NCBI GenBank assembly: GCA_947462945.1
Contig: CANHTE010000134.1
Span: forward strand, 1-5,407
Direction of reading: 5' to 3'
Length of the DNA stretch: 5,407 nt
Source of the DNA: Acetobacteraceae bacterium
GTDB lineage: Bacteria > Pseudomonadota > Alphaproteobacteria > Acetobacterales > Acetobacteraceae
Shown: positions 1 through 5,407 of the stretch, one piece after another
Position numbering within the stretch: the stretch's first letter is position 1
How the letters are laid out: every line of letters begins with the position of its first letter
Notes under the pieces: generated by a model
The model's input: only the letters and a program-made list of their open reading frames with translations
Database searches by the model: none
Told to the model about the DNA's origin: nothing
Program-made: the position numbers and the translations under genes

Positions 1-822
1 GCCGAAGGCAGCTACTCCAAGGATTCGGAAATCCAGGACGGCTACCCGGAATTCACCGTCGCCGTTCTGAAGCGCCTGGGTTGGTTCGATGATCTGACCG
101 CGGCCGAGAAGGCCAGCATCGCGCAGGTCGGCGGCGCCAACCCCGACGCCGTGTCCTGGATGACGGACCTCTCGGGCGGCATCCAGCGCGTGGCGATCGC
201 GCATGGTTGCTCGCCCTTCGGCAATGGCAAGGCCCGGGCCAATGCCTGGAACCTGCCGGACCCGGTGCCCGTGCATCGCGAGCCGATCTACACCACCCGC
301 AATGACCTGATCGCCCAATACCCGACCCTGCCGGACCGGCGCGGCTTCCGCCTGCCGCATCTGGGCCAATCGGTGCAGGCGCGCAGCCCGCAGGTGGCGG
401 CCGAATTCCCCATCATCCTCACCTCCGGCCGACTGGTCGAATATGAGGGCGGCGGGGAGGAAACCCGTTCGAACAAGTGGCTGGCCGAGTTGCAGCAGGA
501 CATGTTCGTGGAAATCAATCCGCGCGATGCCGCCGCCCGCAACATCCGCGATGGCGGCTGGGTCTGGGTCTCCGGCCCCGAGAGCAACAGCCGCACCCGC
601 GTGAAGGCGCTGGTGACGGAGCGTGTGGGGCCGGGCGTCGCCTTCATGCCCTTCCATTTCGCCGGCTGGTTCCAGGGCGTGGATCAACGGTCCAAATACC
701 CGCAAGGAACGGACCCGATCGTGCTCGGCGAGTCCGTGAACGCCTTGACCACCTACGGCTATGACCCGGTGACCTTCATGCAGGAAACCAAGGTCACCGT
801 CTGCCAAATCCGGAGTGCCTGA
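1..822 (+). CDS. fdhA: Formate dehydrogenase catalytic (alpha) subunit, C-terminal part; 5' end outside window
   Basis: The frame is open from the first base, so this is the last 273 codons of a gene that starts upstream. The protein is the large molybdopterin subunit of a respiratory formate dehydrogenase, which oxidises formate to CO2 and passes electrons to the iron-sulfur subunit. The visible part holds the molybdopterin-dinucleotide-binding domain, beginning around fragment residue 136 with PIILTSGRLVEY. It continues through RSNKWLAEL, DMFVEINP, the basic VKALVTERVGPG stretch and FMPFHFAGW, and ends with YGYDPVTFMQETKVTVCQI. These landmarks are, from memory of the family, typical of the FdhA form that partners a roughly 200-residue FdhB. 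The domain carrying the first iron-sulfur cluster, the catalytic Cys/Sec position and any Tat signal lie upstream and cannot be checked. The stop is only two bases before the fdhB ATG, consistent with translational coupling. Identity is firm; Mo versus W cannot be decided. Confidence 0.93.
   Translation, partial: AEGSYSKDSEIQDGYPEFTVAVLKRLGWFDDLTAAEKASIAQVGGANPDAVSWMTDLSGGIQRVAIAHGCSPFGNGKARANAWNLPDPVPVHREPIYTTRNDLIAQYPTLPDRRGFRLPHLGQSVQARSPQVAAEFPIILTSGRLVEYEGGGEETRSNKWLAELQQDMFVEINPRDAAARNIRDGGWVWVSGPESNSRTRVKALVTERVGPGVAFMPFHFAGWFQGVDQRSKYPQGTDPIVLGESVNALTTYGYDPVTFMQETKVTVCQIRSA
812..815 (+). promoter_or_regulatory. Ribosome binding site of fdhB inside the fdhA end
   Basis: GGAG lies nine bases before the ATG at 825, inside the last codons of fdhA. 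It supports the ATG at 825 over the in-frame ATG three codons later at 834, and fits coupled translation of fdhA and fdhB. Confidence 0.65.
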
Positions 823-824
823 AC

Positions 825-1421
825 ATGGCCCGCATGAAATTCCTTTGCGACGCGGATCGCTGCATCGAGTGCAACGCCTGCGTCACCGCCTGCAAGAACG
901 AGCATGAGGTGCCCTGGGGCATCAACCGCCGCCGCGTCGTCACCATCAATGATGGCAAGCCAGGCGAGCGGTCGATCTCCATGGCCTGCATGCACTGCAC
1001 GGATGCGCCCTGCGCCGCCGTCTGCCCGACCTCCTGCTTCTACACCACGGCCGATGCCGTGGTGCTGCATGACAAGGACACCTGCATCGGCTGCGGCTAT
1101 TGCTTCTACGCCTGCCCCTTCGGCGCGCCGCAATATCCGCGCGTCGGCAATTTCGGCGGCCGGGGCAAGATGGACAAGTGCACCTATTGCGCGGGCGGCC
1201 CGCAGCAGGACAACACCGCGGTCGAATACACCCAATATGGCAGCAACCGCCTGGCCGAGGGCAAGCTGCCGCTCTGCGCCGAGATGTGCTCCACCAAGGC
1301 CCTGCTGGCCGGCGATGGCGAGATGATCGCCACCATCTACCGTGAGCGCGTGCAGCGCCGTGGCTATGGCTCGGGCGCCTGGGGCTGGCGGACCGCCTAT
1401 CGCGAAAACATCACCACCTGA
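825..1421 (+). CDS. fdhB: Formate dehydrogenase iron-sulfur (beta) subunit
   Basis: This 198-residue ferredoxin-like protein carries electrons from the catalytic subunit to the membrane cytochrome. Sixteen cysteines lie in the arrangement expected for four [4Fe-4S] clusters: C13/16/19/23, C55/58/63/67, C87/90/93/97 (in CIGCGYCFYACPFGAP) and C119/122 with C151/155 (in CAEMCSTKAL). C8 and C71 are extra and not part of the usual pattern. There is no C-terminal membrane anchor of the kind seen in the longer E. coli FdnH, so the protein is the short form and would be held to the membrane through FdhC. It has no signal peptide. If FdhA carries a Tat signal, the two would be exported together; this is inference. 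The gene sits two bases after fdhA, with its Shine-Dalgarno in the fdhA end. The assignment is firm because of the cluster pattern and the flanking fdhA and fdhC. Confidence 0.95.
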   Translation: MARMKFLCDADRCIECNACVTACKNEHEVPWGINRRRVVTINDGKPGERSISMACMHCTDAPCAAVCPTSCFYTTADAVVLHDKDTCIGCGYCFYACPFGAPQYPRVGNFGGRGKMDKCTYCAGGPQQDNTAVEYTQYGSNRLAEGKLPLCAEMCSTKALLAGDGEMIATIYRERVQRRGYGSGAWGWRTAYRENITT

Positions 1422-1429
1422 TTGATCTC

Positions 1430-1474
1430 GGCCCCGGTGCAAGCCGGGGCCATTCAAAGGGGGGCATTCCCCCC
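1430..1474 (+). promoter_or_regulatory. Two tandem perfect hairpins in the fdhB-fdhC gap
   Basis: The first stem pairs GGCCCCGG (1430-1437) with CCGGGGCC (1444-1451) around a six-base loop. The second pairs GGGGGG (1459-1464) with CCCCCC (1469-1474) around CATT and ends directly against the fdhC Shine-Dalgarno. Neither is followed by a U-tract. Their position suggests an intercistronic element that sets fdhC expression relative to fdhAB, by partial termination, RNA processing or control of ribosome access. The sequence does not say which. Confidence 0.5.
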
Positions 1475-1480
1475 GGAGGA
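1475..1480 (+). promoter_or_regulatory. Strong Shine-Dalgarno of fdhC
   Basis: GGAGGA with about seven bases to the ATG at 1487 is a near-ideal ribosome binding site and fixes the fdhC start. It directly abuts the 3' arm of the second hairpin. In an alternative fold, CCGGGG (1444-1449) can pair with CCCCGG (1471-1476), which covers the first two G bases of the site. Confidence 0.8.
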
Positions 1481-1486
1481 TTTCCC

Positions 1487-2491
1487 ATGAAGCGCCTCAT
1501 TCTCGCACCCTTCCTGGTGCTGCTGCTCGCCCTTGCGGCGCCTTCCTTTGCCCAGAACGCGCCGAGCCAGGCCGGCTCCGGCCGGGGCACGGTGAATGCC
1601 GAGGAGATGGAACTCCAGCGCATGCTGCAAGGCGGCCGTGTCGAGGGCCGTACCTCCATCCCCGATGCCCGTTCGGAAGTGCTGATCCAGCCGCAGGGCA
1701 AGGCCTGGCGGGATTTTCACAACATCACCCTGGCCTGGGTGGGCGGCATCGCGGTGGGCGGGATGATCCTCATCCTCATCACCTTCTACGCCACGCGCGG
1801 CCGCATCACGATCGAGGGCGGGCCGGCCGGGCGCACCATCAGCCGTTTCAACATCCTGGAGCGGGCCAATCATTGGATGGTCGCCTCCTCCTTCATCGTG
1901 CTGGGACTGACCGGGCTGAACCTCACCTTCGGGCGGCATGTGCTGCTGCCCATCCTGGGCCCCTACGCCTTCGCCAATATCTCGCTCTGGGGAAAGATCG
2001 CCCATAATTTCGTGGCCTTCCCCTTCACGCTGGGCATCGTCGTCATGCTGCTGCTCTGGGTGAAGGACAATATCCCGAACGGCCGTGACATCGAGTGGTT
2101 CAAGATGGGCGGCGGCTTGATCGGCAAGGGGCACCCCCGGGCGGGCCGCTTCAATGGCGGGCAGAAGATGGTCTTCTGGATCACCGTGCTGGGCGGCGGC
2201 ATTGTCGCGGCCTCCGGCTATTTCCTGATCTTCCCCTTCTGGGGCGAGTTCGGCGTGGCCGACATGCAGCTGGCCCACATCATCCACTCGGTGCTTTCGG
2301 TGCTGATGGTGGCGGCCATGATCGCGCATATCTATATCGGCTCGCTCGGCATGGAGGGCGCCTTTGACGCCATGGGATCGGGCGAGGTGGATCTGAACTG
2401 GGCCAAGGAGCATCACGGCCTCTGGGTCGAGCAGGAAATGGCCAAGGCGCGGCAAGTTGTCGCACCCTCCGGGGTGAAGCCGGCCGAATAG
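1487..2491 (+). CDS. fdhC: Formate dehydrogenase cytochrome b (gamma) subunit
   Basis: This 334-residue membrane protein takes electrons from FdhB through two b-type hemes and reduces quinone. Residues 1-22 look like a cleavable Sec signal peptide (MKRLILAPF, then a Leu/Ala core ending APSFAQ). Residues about 23-75 are polar and would be periplasmic. Membrane segments lie near 80-101, 131-149, 172-191, 228-250 and 264-285. Candidate heme ligands are H129 (in ERANHW), H173 (IAHNF), H264 or H267 (LAHIIHS) and H281 (AHIYIG). They match the family pattern of paired histidines in the transmembrane helices, but exact pairing is inferred. With the signal peptide removed, four or five helices remain, depending on how the N-terminal segment is counted; the four-helix FdnI-type cytochrome is the usual core. 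The start is fixed by a strong Shine-Dalgarno. As the last gene of the fdhABC set, it is followed by a terminator-like hairpin. No fdhD or fdhE maturation gene follows. Confidence 0.93.
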   Translation: MKRLILAPFLVLLLALAAPSFAQNAPSQAGSGRGTVNAEEMELQRMLQGGRVEGRTSIPDARSEVLIQPQGKAWRDFHNITLAWVGGIAVGGMILILITFYATRGRITIEGGPAGRTISRFNILERANHWMVASSFIVLGLTGLNLTFGRHVLLPILGPYAFANISLWGKIAHNFVAFPFTLGIVVMLLLWVKDNIPNGRDIEWFKMGGGLIGKGHPRAGRFNGGQKMVFWITVLGGGIVAASGYFLIFPFWGEFGVADMQLAHIIHSVLSVLMVAAMIAHIYIGSLGMEGAFDAMGSGEVDLNWAKEHHGLWVEQEMAKARQVVAPSGVKPAE

Positions 2492-2507
2492 GTCAGCGAT
2501 GGTGCAG

Positions 2508-2529
2508 CCCCCGGGCGATGTCCCGGGGG
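2508..2529 (+). terminator. Terminator-like hairpin after fdhC
   Basis: A perfect 8-bp G/C stem pairs CCCCCGGG (2508-2515) with CCCGGGGG (2522-2529) around a six-base loop, starting 16 bases after the fdhC stop. It is followed by AGCACATGG rather than a U-tract, so it is not a textbook intrinsic terminator. It plausibly ends or protects the fdh operon transcript. Confidence 0.5.
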
Positions 2530-2561
2530 AGCACATGGAGGCCGGCTGGCGCAGCGCGGGG

Positions 2562-2599
2562 ATGCCGGGCGCCGTTACCCCTGCTAAGCCATCCGGCAT
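2562..2599 (+). repeat. 7-bp inverted repeat abutting the permease start codon
   Basis: ATGCCGG (2562-2568) and CCGGCAT (2593-2599) are perfect inverted copies 24 bases apart, the second ending right before the GTG at 2600. They could pair in the leader RNA and limit access to the start, or could be chance in GC-rich sequence. The 108-base gap around them shows no convincing promoter. Confidence 0.3.
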
Positions 2600-3517
2600 G
2601 TGTCCCCTCTCCCATTGCAATCCGCCGCCCGTGATGGCCCCCTTTTGACGGCGCGCGCCCAGGGCCTGCTTTGCGCCGTCGGGGTGCTGCTGATCTGGGC
2701 GGGGTTTCTGCTCACCTCCAGGCTTTCGCAGGCCCAGGCTTTTACCCCCTGGGATGTGGCGGCACTGCGCTACGCCGGCGCCTTCCTGGCCGCTTTGCCG
2801 CTTTTGGTCTGGCGTGGGCTGCCTGCCGTGCCGATTGGGCGCGCGCTGGTTTTGACGGCGCTGGCCGCCTTCATCTTCCCCATCGGCGCCTATTGGGGCT
2901 TCCACTTCGCCCCCGCCGCGCATGGGGCGGTGCTGCTGCCCGGATTGCTGCCCTTCCTCGCCGCCGGCATCTGGTGGTGGGCCTTTGGCGAGGCCTGGGG
3001 TTGGCAGCGCTTTCTCTCGCTCGGGCTTGTGGCCTTGGGCATCGGCCTGCTGGCGGGGGATACATTCACCGAGCATCCGGGAGCCTGGCGGGGTGACCTG
3101 CTGTTTATCCTGGGCTGCACCAGCTGGGCCATCTACATGGCGCTGGTGCGGCGCTGGGGCATCTCGGCCCTGGATGTCACGCTGGTGGTCGCGCTGCTGG
3201 CGGCGCCGATCTACCTGCCGGTCTGGTGGCTTGCCCTGCCTTCAAACCTCGCCGCCGTGCCGGGGGCGGCGATCCTGTTCCACACGGTCTATCAGGGCGC
3301 GCTTTCGGTGATCGTGGCGGGGTTCCTGTTTACCCGGGCGGTGGTGCTGCTGGGCGGGCCGCAGACCTCCGCCGTGACGGCCGTGGTGCCCGCGCTGGTG
3401 GCCCTTGGCGCCTGGCCCCTGCTGGGCGAGACGCTGAGCTGGCTGGGCTGGGCCGGCGTGTTGGTGGTGACGCTGGGGATGATCGCGGGGGTAGCCCCGG
3501 CGGCACGCGCGCGGTGA
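2600..3517 (+). CDS. EamA/DMT-family permease
   Basis: This 305-residue integral membrane protein has the ten-helix, two-repeat layout of the drug/metabolite transporter (EamA) superfamily. Hydrophobic segments lie near residues 21-39, 53-71, 82-100, 109-128, 137-152, 166-183, 190-211, 222-241, 256-275 and 281-299. Family landmarks include ALRYAGAFLAALPLL in the second helix. The first repeat ends with GEAWGWQRFLSLGLVALGIGLL and the second with the matching GETLSWLGWAGVLVVTLGMI. Members export or import small metabolites such as amino acids, and the substrate cannot be read from sequence. The GTG at 2600 has no clear Shine-Dalgarno. TTG codons at 2615 and 2645 are alternatives that would still keep the first helix. 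Codon use is looser than in the fdh genes, with several TTG, CTT and TTT codons, which suggests lower expression. The gene is separated from fdhC by a hairpin and is probably its own unit. Confidence 0.88.
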   Translation: MSPLPLQSAARDGPLLTARAQGLLCAVGVLLIWAGFLLTSRLSQAQAFTPWDVAALRYAGAFLAALPLLVWRGLPAVPIGRALVLTALAAFIFPIGAYWGFHFAPAAHGAVLLPGLLPFLAAGIWWWAFGEAWGWQRFLSLGLVALGIGLLAGDTFTEHPGAWRGDLLFILGCTSWAIYMALVRRWGISALDVTLVVALLAAPIYLPVWWLALPSNLAAVPGAAILFHTVYQGALSVIVAGFLFTRAVVLLGGPQTSAVTAVVPALVALGAWPLLGETLSWLGWAGVLVVTLGMIAGVAPAARAR

Positions 3518-3519
3518 TG

Positions 3520-3539
3520 CCGGCGCCTGGAGGCGCCGG
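3520..3539 (+). terminator. Terminator-like hairpin after the permease gene
   Basis: CCGGCGCC (3520-3527) and GGCGCCGG (3532-3539) form a perfect 8-bp stem with a TGGA loop, two bases after the permease stop. No U-tract follows on either strand. Because the neighbouring gene converges from the right, with its stop about 90 bases away, the hairpin could act for both transcripts. The rest of the 110-base convergent gap shows no clear element. Confidence 0.5.
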
Positions 3540-3627
3540 GCAAGCTGGATGAGAGAGCCCTTACCCCCCAAACCCAAGCTGCGGGCCTTGGCGGGCATCA
3601 TGGTCAGGCAGGCGGAATGCCGCGCGG

Positions 3628-5103
3628 CTATGCCACCCGGTAGGCCAGGCGGAGGCCACCCCAGTGGCGGCCCCGGACGCGGATCGGGGCGGAGCAATCC
3701 TTCATGAGGGCGACTTCCCCGCCACCCATGCTGCGGCGATAGGCCTGCAGGAGAAAAGCCTCGGTGTTCTGTGCCGCGCGCAGCCCCGTCCGATCGTCAA
3801 AAATGCGCTGGTTGCGGCAATGGGCCATGTTCCAGGCCGGATCATTTGGCCTCTGACGTTGGCTGAACTTCCGGTTGTGAGTCGGCAGATAGGCATTGCG
3901 GTCCACCGCCGCGCAGAACACCACCCGCTCATCCAGTTGCAGCATGGGTTCCTGGATGGGCGGGAACAGGGTGTCGGTCAGTGCGGTGAAGCGGGTGGTC
4001 ACCTGGGCCGGCTGGCTTCCGGCGACCGGCTGGTAGCTCTCATCGAATAAGGCCTCCATGGTGATGAGGCCCTGATCCAGCGCGGCTTCCAGGGCCGAGG
4101 CAATGCGTCCGGCGCCACCCTGCACCGCCCGGATGAAGGGGGTATCCTCGATTTCAATATCGCCAGCCGCAGCCTTTTGCATGAGGGCTTCGGAGCGCGA
4201 TTGCAGCGCATCGCCACGCTTGGCGGCGGCCGTCAGGTCCTGGGTGGCCCGCAAGCTGGCCTCTGCCTGGCGGGCGATGGACTGCTCCATCTGGCGGGCG
4301 CCCTCCCCGGTCCGGACCCCCAGGCTGGCCATGCCCTCGACGGTCAACTTGACGGCGGCGACGCTGTCCAGGGCGCGGTCGAGCGCACCCGAAGTGGCGC
4401 TGCCTGCCTCTGCCCCGGCCTGGGCTGCGGCGGCGCCCCGCTCGCTCGATTGCCGAAGCCCCTCGGCCGCGCGGCTCAAGGCAGAGATGCTGGTGCCGAT
4501 CTGGTCGGTGGCATCGCGCGTGGCGCCGGCCAATTCCTTGACCTCGCGCGCCACGACCGAGAAGCCAAGCCCGGCGTCACCGGCACGCGCCGCTTCGATG
4601 GTCGCGTTCAGGGCGAGCAGATTGGTCTGCCGGGCAATGCCCGCAATGACATCGGTGATGCGCGCCACATTGGCCAGGGCGGCCTCAAGCTCGCTGCCCT
4701 GACGCGCCGCGTCGCGCACCCGTTCGGCCGCCTCGGCAGCCCGCGCGGCGGAGAGCTCGGCCTGGCTGCGCGCTTCCTCGGCCGAGGTGCTGACGGCCGC
4801 CAATCCGCGCTCCGCCTCGGCCGCGCCGCCAGCCAGGGACTGGGCGGTTTGCGCCACCGCCCCCGCGACCTGCCGGAGCTGCTCCGCCTCGCCCTCGGCA
4901 ATGGCGACACCTTCCTGCACCAGGCTGAGCGCGCCGGCGATGTCGGCCATATCCACGGACAGGGCGCCAATGCCCTGGGCCAGTTCAGGCAGAAGATCGT
5001 GCCGCTGGTTCCAGGTCGTGTCGCCCGGAGGGTGATCAAAAGGACTCAAGGCAGTAACTCCCGCATGTTGATCATTACTATGCAGCACGGATGAATCGTC
5101 CAT
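3628..5103 (-). CDS. Soluble methyl-accepting chemotaxis-type transducer with C-terminal sensor domain
   Basis: From the ATG at 5103 the product is 491 residues with no transmembrane segment and no HAMP domain. Residues about 40-310 are Ala/Glu/Arg-rich and form the long antiparallel coiled coil of MCP signalling domains. The conserved tip is at 152-192: [20 protein letters not shown], then [20 protein letters not shown]. This part would dock CheA and CheW. The first half of the hairpin and the second are similar in length. Residues about 380-490 form a separate globular C-terminal domain with [24 protein letters not shown] and [16 protein letters not shown]. From memory, this block recurs at the C-terminus of many alphaproteobacterial MCP-like proteins and looks Cache/PAS-like; its ligand is unknown. 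C397, C429 and C470 lie in it. No C-terminal CheR/CheB tether pentapeptide is present. A TTG at 5193 would add 30 basic residues, but it has no nearby Shine-Dalgarno. The ATG has only a weak one, so the start is moderately certain. No che genes are in the window. Confidence 0.88.
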   Translation of the reverse strand: MDDSSVLHSNDQHAGVTALSPFDHPPGDTTWNQRHDLLPELAQGIGALSVDMADIAGALSLVQEGVAIAEGEAEQLRQVAGAVAQTAQSLAGGAAEAERGLAAVSTSAEEARSQAELSAARAAEAAERVRDAARQGSELEAALANVARITDVIAGIARQTNLLALNATIEAARAGDAGLGFSVVAREVKELAGATRDATDQIGTSISALSRAAEGLRQSSERGAAAAQAGAEAGSATSGALDRALDSVAAVKLTVEGMASLGVRTGEGARQMEQSIARQAEASLRATQDLTAAAKRGDALQSRSEALMQKAAAGDIEIEDTPFIRAVQGGAGRIASALEAALDQGLITMEALFDESYQPVAGSQPAQVTTRFTALTDTLFPPIQEPMLQLDERVVFCAAVDRNAYLPTHNRKFSQRQRPNDPAWNMAHCRNQRIFDDRTGLRAAQNTEAFLLQAYRRSMGGGEVALMKDCSAPIRVRGRHWGGLRLAYRVA

Positions 5104-5120
5104 GAACAAATTGCGCTCTG

Positions 5121-5130
5121 CCGCGCGCGG
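5121..5130. repeat. Alternating CG palindrome, partly repeated at 5221
   Basis: CCGCGCGCGG is a perfect 10-bp palindrome about 20 bases upstream of the transducer start. Its first nine bases recur at 5221-5229, just before nadE. Alternating C/G runs are common in GC-rich genomes, so function is doubtful. Confidence 0.3.
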
Positions 5131-5183
5131 TGATCGCTTTGGTCGGGAAGCGCCAGCCCCCGACGGCCACTGGGCCTTTGGCA

Positions 5184-5195
5184 GCTTGGCCAAGC
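5184..5195. promoter_or_regulatory. Perfect 12-bp palindrome, possible operator, between divergent genes
   Basis: GCTTGGCCAAGC reads the same on both strands and lies in the 140-base region between the divergent transducer and nadE starts, 48 bases before the nadE ATG. Symmetric sites of this size are typical targets of dimeric repressors. It overlaps the alternative TTG start of the transducer, which is another reason to prefer the later ATG. No regulator is encoded nearby, so an operator role is inference. Confidence 0.35.
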
Positions 5196-5208
5196 CGCGC
5201 CGGCCGCG

Positions 5209-5237
5209 TTGACCCTTCCCCCGCGCGCGCCTACTTC
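5209..5237 (+). promoter_or_regulatory. Possible nadE promoter giving a leaderless mRNA
   Basis: TTGACC (5209-5214), five of six matches to a sigma-70 -35 box, is followed after 17 bases by TACTTC (5232-5237), a poor -10 match. Initiation about seven bases downstream would fall on the A of the nadE ATG. This fits the absence of a Shine-Dalgarno but rests on a weak -10. Confidence 0.3.
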
Positions 5238-5243
5238 CACGAT

Positions 5244-5407
5244 ATGACGAAACGCCTCCGCATCGCCCTCGCGCAGATGAACCCGCATGAGGGGGAATTG
5301 CGCGCCAATGCCGCGAAGATTCGGGCGCTGCGCGCCGAGGCTGCAGCGGCGGGCGCCGACCTGCTGGTCACGCCGGAATTCAGCATCGCCGGCTACCCGC
5401 CGGAGGA
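5244..5407 (+). CDS. nadE: Glutamine-dependent NAD+ synthetase, N-terminal part; 3' end outside window
   Basis: Fifty-four complete codons are visible before the window edge. The start [19 protein letters not shown], the following helix with [20 protein letters not shown], and [13 protein letters not shown] match the start of the nitrilase-fold glutaminase domain of the long, glutamine-using NAD+ synthetases. That domain releases ammonia from glutamine, which a C-terminal synthetase domain would use to amidate deamido-NAD+ in the last step of NAD+ synthesis. E45 in TPEF is the expected first member of the Glu-Lys-Cys triad. The Lys, the Cys and the synthetase domain are beyond the window. The GYPPE ending after the Glu favours NadE over other nitrilase-family amidases. 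No Shine-Dalgarno precedes the ATG at 5244, although the next in-frame ATG at 5277 would remove the first beta strand and is unlikely. The gene is divergent from the transducer gene. Confidence 0.88.
   Translation, partial: MTKRLRIALAQMNPHEGELRANAAKIRALRAEAAAAGADLLVTPEFSIAGYPPE

Noticed and set aside
759..1457. A 232-codon open frame on the minus strand opposite fdhB
   Set aside because: The plus strand has all sixteen cluster cysteines of FdhB. The antisense product is Ala/Gly/His-rich and featureless.
2570..2600. Promoter-like TGCTAAG before the permease gene
   Set aside because: I found no matching -35 box at a proper spacing, and the element is too close to the GTG to be convincing.
1454..3076. 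A 540-codon open frame on the minus strand opposite fdhC and part of the permease gene
   Set aside because: It lies opposite two well-supported genes and crosses their intergenic gap. Its product is a low-complexity His/Gly/Asp/Gln-rich chain without recognisable domains, as expected for the antisense of GC-rich coding DNA.
3612..3623. Small GCGG/CCGC hairpin just after the transducer stop
   Set aside because: The stem is only four base pairs with no U-tract, which is expected by chance at this GC content.
4177..5094. A 305-codon open frame on the plus strand opposite the transducer gene
   Set aside because: Its translation is Gly/Arg/Leu-rich with no family resemblance, while the opposite strand encodes a clear MCP signalling domain.
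5104..5193. Extended transducer start at a TTG, adding 30 residues
   Set aside because: No Shine-Dalgarno lies near this TTG, it falls inside the 12-bp palindrome, and the extra residues are basic and low in structure. The ATG at 5103 is preferred, though not certain.

Overview
This is a GC-rich window from what is most likely an alphaproteobacterium, perhaps in the Rhodospirillales/Acetobacteraceae. The lineage is inferred from base composition, the form of the formate dehydrogenase subunits and the style of the chemoreceptor-like protein; no rRNA or other phylogenetic marker is present. Coding density is high, and I see no mobile element, CRISPR array, tRNA or rRNA.

Region 1 (1-2491, plus strand) is the end of a respiratory formate dehydrogenase operon. 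It holds the C-terminal part of the molybdopterin catalytic subunit (fdhA), the complete four-cluster iron-sulfur subunit (fdhB) and the complete membrane cytochrome b subunit (fdhC). Electrons from formate oxidation would pass from the Mo/W cofactor through FdhB to the hemes of FdhC and into the quinone pool. fdhA and fdhB are almost contiguous. fdhB and fdhC are separated by a 65-base gap holding two perfect G/C hairpins, the second touching the fdhC Shine-Dalgarno sequence.

Region 2 (2492-3627) begins with a terminator-like hairpin after fdhC. It continues with a ten-helix EamA/DMT-type permease gene, read from a GTG without an obvious Shine-Dalgarno, and ends with another perfect hairpin two bases after the permease stop. 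The permease has no visible functional link to formate metabolism.

Region 3 (3628-5103, minus strand) encodes a soluble methyl-accepting-chemotaxis-type transducer. Its signalling hairpin is N-terminal, its putative sensor domain is C-terminal, and it has no membrane segment. It converges on the permease gene.

Region 4 (5104-5407) is a divergent intergenic region with a perfect 12-bp palindrome, followed by the start of a plus-strand gene for glutamine-dependent NAD+ synthetase (nadE), cut off by the window edge. The nadE start lacks a Shine-Dalgarno and may be leaderless.

The window is mostly conventional. The points most worth a second look are the hairpin pair between fdhB and fdhC, the reversed-order cytosolic transducer, the palindrome in the divergent region, and the repeated occurrence of perfect 8-bp hairpins without U-tracts after gene ends.
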